From positions 787,248 through 851,247 of the forward strand of contig JAVSML010024430.1 in NCBI GenBank assembly GCA_038503035.1: 64,000 bases of DNA, given 5' to 3'. The DNA is from Crocodylus rhombifer. Its lineage: Eukaryota > Chordata > Crocodylia > Crocodylidae. Positions within the stretch are counted from its first letter, which is position 1, and the number at the start of each line of letters is the position of its first letter. The notes under the pieces are model-generated. The model searched no databases, had not been told where the DNA came from, and saw nothing but the letters and a program-made list of their open reading frames with translations. Both the position numbers and the translations under genes were made by a program. Below, in pieces: positions 1 through 10,905 of this stretch.

Positions 1-1175
1 GTCCCCAGGGCCTCCATGGCCCAGCAGGCAGGACCCAGCACAGCAGGGCAGAGTGGGGCCCAGCGGCGAAGCTCCTTGCCACTGTGAGCCCTGCACTGCC
101 TTGGTGAGGTGCCCCCTGCCCACCCAGCAGCAACAAGGGGCACAGCCCTGTGGTGCTACACCTGCTGCTGCCAGGCTGGCTGGCAGGGGGTGCCTCAGCA
201 GGGCAGCGGAGGTCTTGCAGCAACAAAGAGCTTCCTTGCTCAGCCCCAATCTGTCCTGCCACTCCAGGTCCTGCTCGCTGGACTGTGAAGGCTCCAGGGG
301 GAGGGTAGCAGGGTGGGGAGCCTGAGACTGCACTGGGCAGCCTATCGTTGCCCTGTAGTTTATAATGAGCGATGAAGTCAAACCGACTCCCTTACTGCTG
401 CCTGAATAGACATACTCCTGCCACTGCCAGGCAATTGACTTTCAAGTATGGGCAAGAATCAAAGAGGTCTTCAACTGCATCACTGCCACCTCCCCTTGCC
501 CCCCAGATTCACCCCTGGGACTTCTTCCTTGAGTTGGGACATCAATTAAAAAATAATGTGCTAGCAGCAATTACTGATTATCAGATTAAATGGCCATCAA
601 TACCTACACTTCTGGTTGTGGACTTCTACAAAAGTATATGAGTGCCTGCTGGGAGGAAATCAGTGCCTTGAGTGCAGGGAAGAAGGAATCGGGGCTCCCA
701 CTCTTTCTCAGGTTGCAGTGGAACGTCCTGAATCCAGCCCTGGAGCAGGATGCCAAGAGATAAATGCAGCCAATGGGTATCAGAGCTGCCCAACTAGCTG
801 CCAATGCCCCCAAAGCCATTCTGGTTCCAGAAAGTGCTTACAGGTTCCAGACTGTAGAGTGCACTATTCCTAAGTAGGCTGTGATTTGTGATACATGGTG
901 CACTCCACCCTCCTCTCCCTGGATTTCAGCACTGGCTTTGAAACTCTTGATTGTTCCTTTTCAGCTGCTTTTCCTTAGCTTTTTAAAGCATTTTCTCTCT
1001 TGGTTCAACCTTTCTATCCATTGTTTTAACATTTCTTTCAACAGCACTTCCTGGTGTCTCATGCACCTATCATCCGCCCTGGCTTCTGTTATAGCTTAGG
1101 TCCCTGTACAGCAGCAACAGTCTTTGGGTTGTAGTGGACATCCACGTTTGCTTATTTTTAGGGGCAAAGATTTTT
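1..1175. other. Unassigned, no gene seen
   Basis: A GC-rich first 330 bp with CAGCA words, then ordinary AT-richer sequence. The short reading frames here carry no recognisable domain. Confidence 0.5.
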
Positions 1176-1296
1176 GTGATATCTTTTATTGGATCAACTG
1201 TATCACTGGAAGAACTGCTGCACAAGCTTTCAGGCATGAGGCATATCTGTCCAACAGCTCTCTCATCTACACAGCTGGTCCAATAGAAGTTATCAC
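1176..1296. mobile_element. Short MITE with 25-bp terminal inverted repeats
   Basis: The left end GTGATATCTTTTATTGGATC (to 1,200) and right end 1,272-1,296 are reverse complements with 4 mismatches in 25. The phrase GATATCTTTTATTGGA recurs at about 25,517, so this is a dispersed family. It holds no coding sequence. Confidence 0.65.
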
Positions 1297-3256
1297 AAAT
1301 AAGCCTTGCCACTTAACATTTCCTAGACCACCATGGTTACAACAACATACCAGTTTTCTTTAGTTTATACTCTCTTTGGTTAAAAATGTTCTTTATGCTG
1401 TAGACTACTTTTGGGAATGAGTGCAGGAAACTAATCTTTTCATAGATGTGATAAGAGACTAAAGATCATCCTTATGTATAAACACTGATTTCTCAGGGCC
1501 TTGTGTTTTTGGAAAGCTCTTTACCTTGGGTGCTAGTTTTTTTTTTTCTTGTGCATCACAATGGTGTGACATGACATCCCCTATTGTTTCTACTTTGGGA
1601 ATGGTAGGGAAGCTGATGGGGACATACACCATCAGGTTCTGTGGTGCAGACACCTCACTAATGAATGACTTTGGGACCTGTCAGCATGCCCAGACAGTGC
1701 CCACGGGATGAGTTTAATAAAATAAGAATGAATGCAGTGTGCCTTACAACTCCTCTCATTGCAGCAGAGTGATACAAGTAAAACTTGATGCTGTGAATTG
1801 CTACAACTCTGTGCTGCCAATATGTGGTTTAAGAAAGCCATTTCCTGAATTGTAACCCATCCCCATGAAATTTGCTATCCGCTCATGAAGTTCGCAAAAT
1901 AAAGAACCAGATGCAAAATAAACTGTTTCCAAATAATAATTCCACTCATGGACAATGCAGCTGTTCAGCCTTAGAGTTTCTAAGCAGCCTGATTTCCTGT
2001 TATTACCTGGTATAAAAAGGTAGGGAAATATTTTTATTCCTAAAAGCCTGATCCAACCTTTTGCTGGGCTAATTACCTTTAAACATTCCACAAAATAATC
2101 TTAAAGACACTTCCTTGCAAATACCACAGACTGAGAAACTGGTTTGTTTTAGCTATGGTTCCACTGACATTTTTCAAAGATAATCTCACAATCATGTTTA
2201 TATTTTCCAACTGGATTTAGAGATGATTAAATTTAAAAAAGAAAAATTGACAACCATTTTTTAAAAGAAACCCAGCTTTTTAGTTGGAAGGTATATCTAG
2301 AGTTTGGTTAGAAAGGGACTTGGTCACGAAATACTTTCTTGGAATTTTTGTTTTGCAAGCTTTTGAACCAGATCTACTTATAATGCTATACCCTGCTCAT
2401 ACAAATAACATGTGCATGTGCTTATCTTTTAGCATGTGGACACATTTATAAGTGTTTACAGAATTGGAGGCTTACATTTACAAGTCCTCTGTAGCGGTCA
2501 GTTTTCAGAGTAAAAAGACTATAAAGAACTTGAACTTTTTTATTTTTTTCAATAAAGTAATATTTAATATTCTTCCCCATTTCATATAGCAGCCTTTGTA
2601 TATTAACTTGGTCCAACAAGACCTCCAACAAAACTTTTCTTATGTGAAAACCATCTTAATATCCATGGACAACACAGCCCAGGACTGGAATAACATGGGC
2701 ACTGCAAGCCAAGTTTTAGATAGTTTGCAGAATCTGCCTGTATTTTTTCTGGCTCCTGCCTTGATTTACTGGGCACCAACGCTCAAGTCAAACCTGTATT
2801 TTGAAAATGATGTAGCAAAATGTAAACAGAAAACAGACTAGCTGGGGTGGCAGTTGGCAGGAGACAGCATGATCTGCTAGGCTGAGTCAGTGATTTAAAA
2901 TGTAGAAATCCAGGAGTGCAAAACCAGTGATTTAAATTTCAGAACAATATCAACCCTACATTGACACAATTCCCAGAAAATAACACCTCTACATTGACAC
3001 AAACTGGGGACAGAAATACTGAAAGTACTAAGCAGAAAATTAAATAGCCACAGGGAGATATTTTAAACCAGGGCTTTCCTTTTTATTTATTCTTATGGCA
3101 TTTTGGCAGCTTCATGCTTTCAACAGAGTGAGGTTAGGCTCTCCAGTGAAAGGGACTGATTCAAGCAAGGTATGTCTGGTCTACAAAAAATGAACTATGT
3201 AACCTTCCCTAGCCTCAGTTCTTGTCGCCAGTTTGGGTCAAAGAGTTCTGTACATA
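1297..3256. other. Unassigned, no gene seen
   Basis: AT-rich unique-looking sequence. No repeat ends, splice-flanked exon or domain recognised. Confidence 0.5.
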
Positions 3257-3264
3257 TTCTATCT

Positions 3265-3523
3265 CAAGGGGGGCCAACCCATGTATGTATGCCAGAATTG
3301 GCACAGGCAGCCTCTGTTTGTGGCATGTGGTGGGTCATGGAGGGGACAGGTAGTACGGGAGTAGACATGGCATGAAGCAGAAAACAGAGCAGCATATCCA
3401 GCAGGAAGCACATGGCAGGGAGGAGGAAGCAGAGCAGCAGATGGGGAAGGGGACTGAAGTAGCAGTGGTGTAGGGTGCAGGGCTAGTTTGAAGCATGCTT
3501 GCCAAAAAGGTTGGCCCTCACTG
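3265..3523. mobile_element. hAT-type MITE with perfect 8-bp TSD
   Basis: TTCTATCT at 3,257-3,264 and 3,524-3,531 flanks a 259-bp element starting CAAGGGGGGCCAACC and ending GGTTGGCCCTCACTG. The ends are imperfect inverted repeats. An 8-bp TSD and CA-rich ends are the hAT signature. Confidence 0.85.
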
Positions 3524-3531
3524 TTCTATCT

Positions 3532-4546
3532 TGTCAGCGGGTGATTTGCCATGGATTTAAGAGGTACAGGATTGGGGTCTATAGTACATCTTCCGAATCC
3601 TGGACCTAATGAGGAAAACAATACTAAGTCAATACTACTGAAAGCATGGAATAAAAAGCACGTCTTCCAAGACCTGAGGATTATGATATCAAATAACATG
3701 AGTTAGTGAAACAGCTGTCTTGCAATCTATTCTCTTAATGAGAGAAGAAATAGGTTAGAGGTAAAACAAAATATAAAATGTTAACTAAATAATTTCTAAT
3801 GTTACTGTGCTTAAAATGCATCCAGAAACCACAAGTATAGTGGATCAATAAAGATATTGATAGATAGGAAAACATGCAATTTAGAAAAAGAGAGAAATCC
3901 CATTAAGATTACAAAATCAAAACAAGAAGACCTCTAAAGAAAAGCTTGGAGCCAAAAAGGCAAGTATTTAAACCAAACAATAACCTCCGCTCTCATAACA
4001 AATAAACAAGAGATACCAAAGGTGAAAAAAAGGAGAACTAAACAATTAAAAACTGAAAAGAGTCAAATAAAAAGCGGGGGGTTGGGGGAAGGTGGATAAA
4101 ATAATGTTAACATATTTTATACAGAGAAACATTCTCCTATTCGGTGATGGGGTAAGAGGAGAGAAACAATTTATGTAGGAGAGGCTGTGAAGCTGCAAGT
4201 ACTTTCTTTTATGTCTAAGACAAATACTTCCTACTGGTTTAAATTGCTCAAGGAACACACACTTTTCGGTGAGAGCACCCCAAAAGATGCAGATTTTGAC
4301 ATGAGACACTTGTCTCCCAACTCAGGCATTGATTCCCTTGGCCCTGTCAATTAGTTCTAGTACTAGATCTCTACATGAAATGAACCAAAACCACAAGTCA
4401 GTGTTTCTCTACCTTTGGACACTCAAAGCACCCCTTGTTAAACTCAAAACACACTTTTTAAAAAAATGCCAGCTCTGAACTTCTACTCATTTTTGACTAT
4501 GGAAAAACACCAGAACAACTGTTCTGCTGCAAAAAACTCAGGGGCT
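3532..4546. other. Unassigned, A-rich; possible hAT end
   Basis: A-rich through 3,600-4,080. At 4,399 CAGTGTTTCTCTACCTTTGG looks like the left end of a hAT MITE, but no partner end was found. Confidence 0.45.
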
Positions 4547-4907
4547 GGGTCCCTATGTGCAGGAGTGTGAGGTGTGTGGCACCACAAACCGCACACGGGG
4601 AACATGAAAACATATACCACACTTTTGCGGCACAGTGGCAAAATCTGCTACTGGGAAATCCCAGTAGAAAAAAAAGGTAGCACCCTCACGTTCCAGCCAG
4701 CCCCTTTGCAGCATACTGAGCTGGGTTAGAACAGCTGTGGGCTGGCAGGCTGACCCCCTGTAGTCCCTGCCAGCCAGAGCTGCTCTGACCCGGTTCAATA
4801 TGCTGTGGTTCCAGACGCACGTTCAAATGTGGCGCCTGGGAGCAATAAAACTCTGGTGTGATATGCACTAGTGTTCATAGCTGCAAATTAATTGCACATG
4901 TAGATCC
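4547..4907 (+). mobile_element. Non-autonomous DNA transposon, family shared with 54.3 kb
   Basis: GGGTCCCTATGTGCA at the left and the reverse complement of TGCACATGTAGATCC at the right form weak inverted repeats. The interior (GGGCTGGCAGGCTGACCCCC at about 4,738, then AGCTGCTCTGACC, CAATATGCTGTGGTTCCAGA) aligns by eye with about 54,580-54,720 in the same orientation. Confidence 0.6.
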
Positions 4908-6209
4908 TTTCCTTGTATAGGTGTTTGCACACCTAATAGCTCTAATATTGCATGGCATCCTGTGGCACCCTTAAAAGGACTTGGTGGTACCTCATCAAAC
5001 AATTATTTTTCTTCATTGGCAGAAAAAGTTATTTGTTCTTTGTTCATTCTTCTATATCTCCACTCCTGATTTGGTCCCAGAACTAAAGGGTGAGCTATGT
5101 TCTGAAGCATATCAGTTGAATGGAAACAAAATGGCACCTGTGGCAGCTATAAATGTAAGCAGTGATAAGAAGCAATATGCAGCATAGAATTTCATAGACG
5201 TTAGGGCTGGAAGGGACCTTGGAAGATCATCAAGTCCAGCCCCCTGCCCAAAGGGCAGGAAGTCAGCTGGGGTCATAGGATGCCAGCAAGATAAGCATCC
5301 AATTTGCTCTTGAGGGTGTTCAATGTAGGTGCTTGAACCACCTCCGATGGCAGGCTGTTCCAGACCTTGGGGGCTCAGACACTAAAGAAATTCTTCCTTA
5401 TGTCCAGCCTGAAACTGTCTTGCAGTAGTTTATAACCATTCCACTTCGTCATCCCTTGAGGTGCTCTGGTGAACAAACGTTCCCCCAGATACCGATGGCC
5501 ACCTCTGATAAACTTATAGGTGGCCATCAGATCACCCCTGAACCTGCGCTTTTCCAGGCTAAAGAGCCTGTTGTTGTAAGGTCTGTTTTCCCGTTTTCTC
5601 TGATCATGCACATGACCCTTCTCTGGACTCTCTCAAGCTTCTCCACATCCTTTTTGAATTGTGGGGCCCAAAACTGGATGCAGTACTCCAGCTGCAGCCT
5701 CACCAAGGCCAAATACAAGGGGAGAATAACATCCTGAGATTTGCTTGAGAAGCAACTATGGATGCAAGCCAGCGTTTTGGTTGCTTTACTAGCCTCAGCA
5801 TCACATTGCAGGCTCATGTTCATCTTGTGGTCAATGCTGACCCCCAAGTCTCTTTCTTCCATAGTGCTAGCCAGCGTAGCACTGCCAAGCCTATAAGGAT
5901 GCTGCGGGTTTTTCCTCCCAAGGTGGGGAACCTCACATTTTTCAGTGTTAAATACCATCAGGTTCTCATCCGCCCATTTCCTGAACCTGTCCAGGTCTGC
6001 CTGGATCACCTGCCTGTCTTCTGGTGTGGATGCTTTGCCCCAAAGTTTGGTGTCATCAGCAAACTTGGCCAGTCCACTTCTGACTCCAATGTCCACATCA
6101 TTAATGAAGATGTTGAGCAATATGGGTCCAAGGGCAGAGCCTTGGGGGACCCCACTGGTCACAGGACACCATGATGAGTGACTGCCATCAGTTACTACCC
6201 TCTGGGTCT

Positions 6210-6403
6210 GACCATGGAGCCAATTTCCCAGCCAGCGGATCGTGGTGGACCCAAGGCCACAATTGGCCAGTTTTGCCAAGAGGTGATCATGGGATACCAG
6301 ATCAAAGGCTTTTTTGAAGTCAAGATATATGACATCAATCTCTTCTCCCTAGTCCTGGTGATAGGTCACCTGGTCATAAAAGAAAATGAGATTGGTCAAG
6401 CAA
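6210..6403. repeat. 194-bp exact duplicate, left of gap
   Basis: Identical base for base to 6,504-6,697. It ends exactly at the first N. Both copies are the same stretch of CR1 reverse transcriptase, and the CR1 reads through without loss if one copy and the Ns are removed. Most likely an unmerged contig overlap rather than biology. Confidence 0.95.
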
Positions 6404-6503
6404 NNNNNNNNNNNNNNNNNNNNNNNNNNNNNNNNNNNNNNNNNNNNNNNNNNNNNNNNNNNNNNNNNNNNNNNNNNNNNNNNNNNNNNNNNNNNNNNNN
6501 NNN
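6404..6503. other. Assembly gap (100 N)
   Basis: Exactly 100 N, the conventional placeholder for a gap of unknown size. It is flanked by exact copies of the same 194-bp sequence (6,210-6,403 and 6,504-6,697). Confidence 1.
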
Positions 6504-6697
6504 GACCATGGAGCCAATTTCCCAGCCAGCGGATCGTGGTGGACCCAAGGCCACAATTGGCCAGTTTTGCCAAGAGGTGATCATGGGATACCAGATCAAA
6601 GGCTTTTTTGAAGTCAAGATATATGACATCAATCTCTTCTCCCTAGTCCTGGTGATAGGTCACCTGGTCATAAAAGAAAATGAGATTGGTCAAGCAA
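6504..6697. repeat. 194-bp exact duplicate, right of gap
   Basis: Starts at the first base after the Ns and equals 6,210-6,403. The CR1 sequence continues normally to the right of this copy. Confidence 0.95.
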
Positions 6698-7650
6698 GAC
6701 CTAACCGCAACAAGCCTGTGCTGGCTATCCCTCAGGGCGTCAGCCTGTCCATTAAGGATGGCCTCTTCAATAAACTTTTCTAAGACCTTCCTCTGGATAG
6801 AGGTCAGCCTGATAGGCCTGTAGTTAGCCGGATCCACTTTCCTCCCTTTCTTGAAGAGAGGCACCACATTGGCCTTCTTCCAGTCTTCGGGCACTACACC
6901 AAAGCGCCAGGAGTTCTCAAAGATCCGTGCTGGGCTATGATGCTCGCCAGCTCCTTGAGTACCCTGGGGTGTAGATTGTCAGGGCCAGCTGACTTGAAGG
7001 TATCCAGCCTCTCAAGATGTTCCCTCATGAGGTCAGCATTGATGGAGGGCAGGGGATCTCCCTCACCTGGACCTCCCTGTCCCATAGCAGGCATGGGCGT
7101 CCCATGGGACTGATGAAAGACCGACGCAAAGTACCCATTTAATAGGTTGGCTTTTTCCTGGGCATCAGTTGTCAGTTGTCCCATCTGGTTTAGCAGGGGT
7201 CCAGTGTTGCCCTTTCTTTTCCTCTGGCTCCCCACATATCTGAAAAAGGACTTTTTATTGTCCTTGATACTTGAAGCTAGTTGGAGTTCAGTTGCAGCCT
7301 TGGCTTTCCTGGTTTGCTCCCTGCAGGACCGGACCAGTGCAGAATAATCCTCCTTGGAAGTGAATCCCATCCTCCATCCTTTGCAGGCCTTTCTTTTTAG
7401 CCTCAGGAAGTCTACTTGATCCCTGGAGAGCCAGGGGGGGCTGTTGTACCCTCTTGCTGCCTTTCCTCCGAGATGGAATAGAATTAGCTTGCGCATTGAG
7501 GATCGCTCCCTTGAGGAGCAACCACTCTTCCTGAACTCTCCTCCCCCTGAGGGGAGCAAATGCCAGTTGCTTTGACACTGTGATAACTGCCCTTTGTGTC
7601 AAATAACAGGACCTCCACCATCATATGATTAAATGGTGCCACTGCTTGAT

Positions 7651-8839
7651 GTTGGTTGCATGCAGATGTACATTTGCTCTGTGTCATTTGCAGCAGAATT
7701 GTGTGACTTGTTCCTTAGAAATAGTCCAAAAATAAAAATAAAAAGGGAAAGTAAGTGAAAGTAAATATTAAAACCTAGTCAAAGAAAGAACGGATAAGAA
7801 TACATCCCTGATCTAAAACCAGCTTAAGTCAGTGGGAGCCCTTCCATTTACTTCAGTGACTTTTGCATGAGCCCCTTGTGGAGCAGACCTCTTCTTGTTT
7901 TCAGCTCTTGCTGATATGATCTTGCTAGAATACTAATGCAAATGCAGATGGCGCTACTGCCTTTGTGATGGTAGCAGCAGGAGAAAGTAATATGCTGAAC
8001 AATCTTGCACAATAGCATGCTGAAAACAGCATCTGCGAACCTTACTTGGTGCCAGGCTGTTGTTCTTATTGGCTGCTTGTCAGACATTTGGACACAGTGA
8101 TTTTTTTTTCTTAAAGTCTCTGCATTGCGTTACCAAGTTGTAAACCCCAGAGGGCCTCAAAGTGAAAGACTTTTCACCAGGAGCTGTTGTAAAGACGATG
8201 AACCACAAAAAGAGCATACTAAGAGTTTATACTTTGTACTGCGAGGATTAAAATCTTTTTGTAATCATAGCTGTCTAATTAAGTGTGTGTTTGCTGCATG
8301 TGGTTGCAGATGGTTGCAGCATCTGAGGCAAATCAATTGGATTGTACATTTTTTTACATATCAGGCTTGAGCCAAAGCATCTTTGTGAACACGACTAATC
8401 TAAATGTTTGGATTTATTTCCCAAATGGTGCTAGGAGCCTGATTTTCAAGAGCTGCTCCCATGATTTCTGTGTGCTCAGCCCTTCTGAAAATCAAACTCC
8501 CAGCTGCTTTTACAAATTTTATCATAAAAGAAAAACATGCAATAAAATGCCCATTCAAAATAACCCATCAAAGTCCTCCTCAGATATACTGCCTTCCAGC
8601 ATATGACTACTTCCTCATTCTTTCTCCGTCCACACCACAGCAGCTCGCTAAGAAAATAGATACAGCCCACACCATACTCTAAAGAGTAACACTGAGGCAG
8701 GGATTGAAGTCCAGCAAAAATTGTCCTCTCCCTCATCATTCCCCACTTTCTCATATGCCATTGGGCTGTTATTCCGAGTGCTTCCTTTGGTTGTAGCTGT
8801 GGCAGTATCACATTGAGGAGAAAGGCTTATGTCAGATAG
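7651..8839. other. Unassigned, no gene seen
   Basis: Ordinary intergenic sequence next to the truncated 5' side of the CR1. The 111-codon minus-strand frame at 8,476-8,811 has no recognisable domain. Confidence 0.45.
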
Positions 8840-9080
8840 TTAGGTCCTAAATAATTCAGGGCTTTATAGGACAAAACCCAACACATTAAACTCCCTCAGG
8901 AAACTAATGAAAAGGCCACGTGGGTTGTGAAGCACCTGTGTATATGCTCCTTATGTGCCGTGTCCTCACAGTAAACAGGCTGCTGCAGCTTTCTCCAGTA
9001 GTTTCATCTCCTGAATGTAGCCTCATGTAGAGCACATTACAATACTGTAATCTCAGATGCAGTTTTCACAGCATGAACCA
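8840..9080. other. Possible ancient LINE fragment
   Basis: TTCAGGGCTTTATAGGACAA, AACCCAACACATTAAACTCC and GGAAACTAATGAAAAGGCCA resemble a widely shared amniote repeat of the form 'GGCTTT.TAGG..AAAACCAACAC.TT.AA'. The family was not recognised with certainty. Confidence 0.35.
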
Positions 9081-10794
9081 TTTGCAATACAGCCAGCTTA
9101 ATCAAAGATAGAGAGTTTTATATTTAAGGTGGCCCTGGTCTTCAAAATGCTGAGCCCAGGAGTCAGTGCAAATTGATAGTGTTCAACACCTTGTAAGGTC
9201 AAGTCTGACATGCAGAGGGTAGACTCCATCGGATAAATGCAGTTTTAGGTATGCAGGGAACAGATTCATCCAGTAAGCACATTTCTTTAGGAAATGAGGC
9301 TTTAGAGAGTCACAATTTCAATTTTGCAAAACATTAGCTAAACTTTCTTCAATAGTCATTTCAATTCTTTTTGGATTCATCTTTTTGTCCTTAAGAGAGA
9401 ACCGTAATTTGCAGCATTTTGCTCTGCAAGTAGGTTGTGGCCTTGAGAAACAGAAGGCAGCATTTCAACAAACTTCCTTCATCAAACTATCTTGTTAGCA
9501 ATTATGGCTTTGTGCTTATAGTACATCACCATTTTATCCCCAATGTATGAAGTTGTTAGAACAAACAGTTTAAATTCTGCCTTCATTTTACTTAAATGGA
9601 GCTAATTCCATTCACAAAAAAATGAATAATATAAAGCGGGGGGTCATAGATTATAGCGAAGTAGTGTGGCATCATAGACCAGATCAGTGGATCTATTCCA
9701 GTTTGCAGCAGCTGAAATCTAGCCCATTACAATACAAAGGGGATGTAAACTACATTATACCAGAATCAGAATCTAGAATTGGACTAGGATTCCAATCTAC
9801 GTACCTTTTGTGGGTTTAAATTGGATCCTATTATGATGAAGTTCCCTTGGCTGCTAAGAGGCTGATCTGGAAGTTGGAGTGAGCTTTTCAAACATGTTCT
9901 CTGCAGTGTTGTTATGCAACTTGAGTCCACTGAGCCATTGACAGTGTGTCTATTCCATACATTTCAGCTTTGCAAATGTAGCCTTCAGGGCAACATAAAT
10001 GACACAGAATCAATTGACTGAGTGTCCAAAGTTGTGATCATGTGGTGGCATCCAGCATGAAACACTCAGGCTTTGTACCTTAATTTACCTGTGAAATCCT
10101 CCTCCTCAGAGCTCAACTGCTGCAGAAGCAGTAATGGCTGACTGATGTGCACAGATATTTTCTATCATTTTGACTCAACAGTCTTTCCCCTCTGCTGATT
10201 GGTTGTTTGCTCCAGTCTCTTCCCAGTCTCTTCACCAGTTTCATTTCCCACTTGTTTCTCATATCTTACTCCTTGCCTTTTTGTCTAGCTTATCTCTTCC
10301 TAAATAAATCCCACACAGCAAAACAGTCATGGTACCACCACAGCATCTGTCACTAGCACTTTGTTTGGTCTGTTGGTGCATTGCACCCATTTCCTTTGTC
10401 CTACATATCTCCTGTCTGTTTAGGCTGTAAGCTTTGCAGCACAGGAGCTCTCTTAGTTTGAGCCTGTCTACATTGCAGTTGGGAGCTGTGCTTATAGAAG
10501 CATGCTTGCTTCAATATGGAACTCAGCACAGATCAACTCTGAGTATTTATTCAGGTTTCTGCACAGGTTTTGCTGCCAGCACAGAACCTTTCACTCGTAT
10601 AGCTACAGGCACCCACGTGAGATCGGTTAAAGCCAGCTCAGTTATGTATACATGTCTTTGGCCTGCAGCATATGCACACCTTGTGTGTTTATACAGTGCC
10701 TAGCACAATAGTAATCTTAATTTGTCCCTTGGCACTCTCTGATTAGTAATCTCAAAATAAGTTTCCTAAATTTATGAGGAATAAAGTTAAAGAA
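9081..10794. other. Unassigned, no gene seen
   Basis: No repeat end or domain recognised. A T/C-rich stretch lies at 10,180-10,300. Confidence 0.45.
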
Positions 10795-10905
10795 ACAAGC
10801 TGCCCAAAAAAGCTGTAGAGTCCCTCTCATGGAAGATTTTTAAAAAGAGGCTGGATGGGCATTTGTCTGGGATTGTTTAAGAACAGTGAATCCTTCTCTT
10901 TTGCG
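10795..10905 (+). mobile_element. CR1 LINE short fragment
   Basis: AGAGTCCCTCTCATGGAAGA, TTTTTAAAAAGAGGCTGGAT and GGGCATTTGTCTGGGATTGT follow the CR1 pattern just before the 3' tail (LPSLE-FK-RLD region). Both ends are lost. Confidence 0.55.

Larger units (their letters stand above)
5375..7602 (-). pseudogene. CR1 ORF2 (reverse transcriptase) remnant
   Basis: Reverse transcriptase of a non-LTR retrotransposon, which would copy element RNA at a nicked target site. The FADD catalytic pair is intact at 6,052-6,063, but coding is split over at least four frame segments (7,559-6,894, 6,894-6,643, 6,279-5,527, 5,611-5,375) and the endonuclease domain is absent. It cannot make a working enzyme. The 100-N gap and the duplicated 194 bp add an apparent break that is probably artefactual. 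Confidence 0.9.
5184..7650 (-). mobile_element. CR1 LINE, 5'-truncated, reverse-transcriptase region and 3' end present
   Basis: The plus-strand left edge (CATAGAATTTCATAGACG, then GGGCTGGAAGGGACCTTGGA) is the reverse complement of the CR1 3' terminus. Minus-strand translation upstream gives the CR1 ORF2 order: a linker rich in basic residues, the DNKKSFFRYV block, GPDNLHPRVLKELASII, VPLFKKGRK, NYRPI, then SGVPQGSALGP, FADDTKLWG (about 6,052-6,063), VRLQLEYCIQFWAP and the C-terminal SLEKRRFRGDL. The endonuclease domain is missing, so the copy is truncated near 7,650, as is usual for CR1. Several frame changes break the ORF. The assembly gap lies inside it. Confidence 0.93.

Noticed and set aside
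4399..4546. hAT element starting CAGTGTTTCTCTACC
   Set aside because: No matching right end was recognised before the next element at 4,547.
6178..6783. 201-codon frame spanning the assembly gap
   Set aside because: It is antisense to the CR1 reverse transcriptase and reads through 100 N; the repeated peptide is the duplicated contig end, not a protein repeat.
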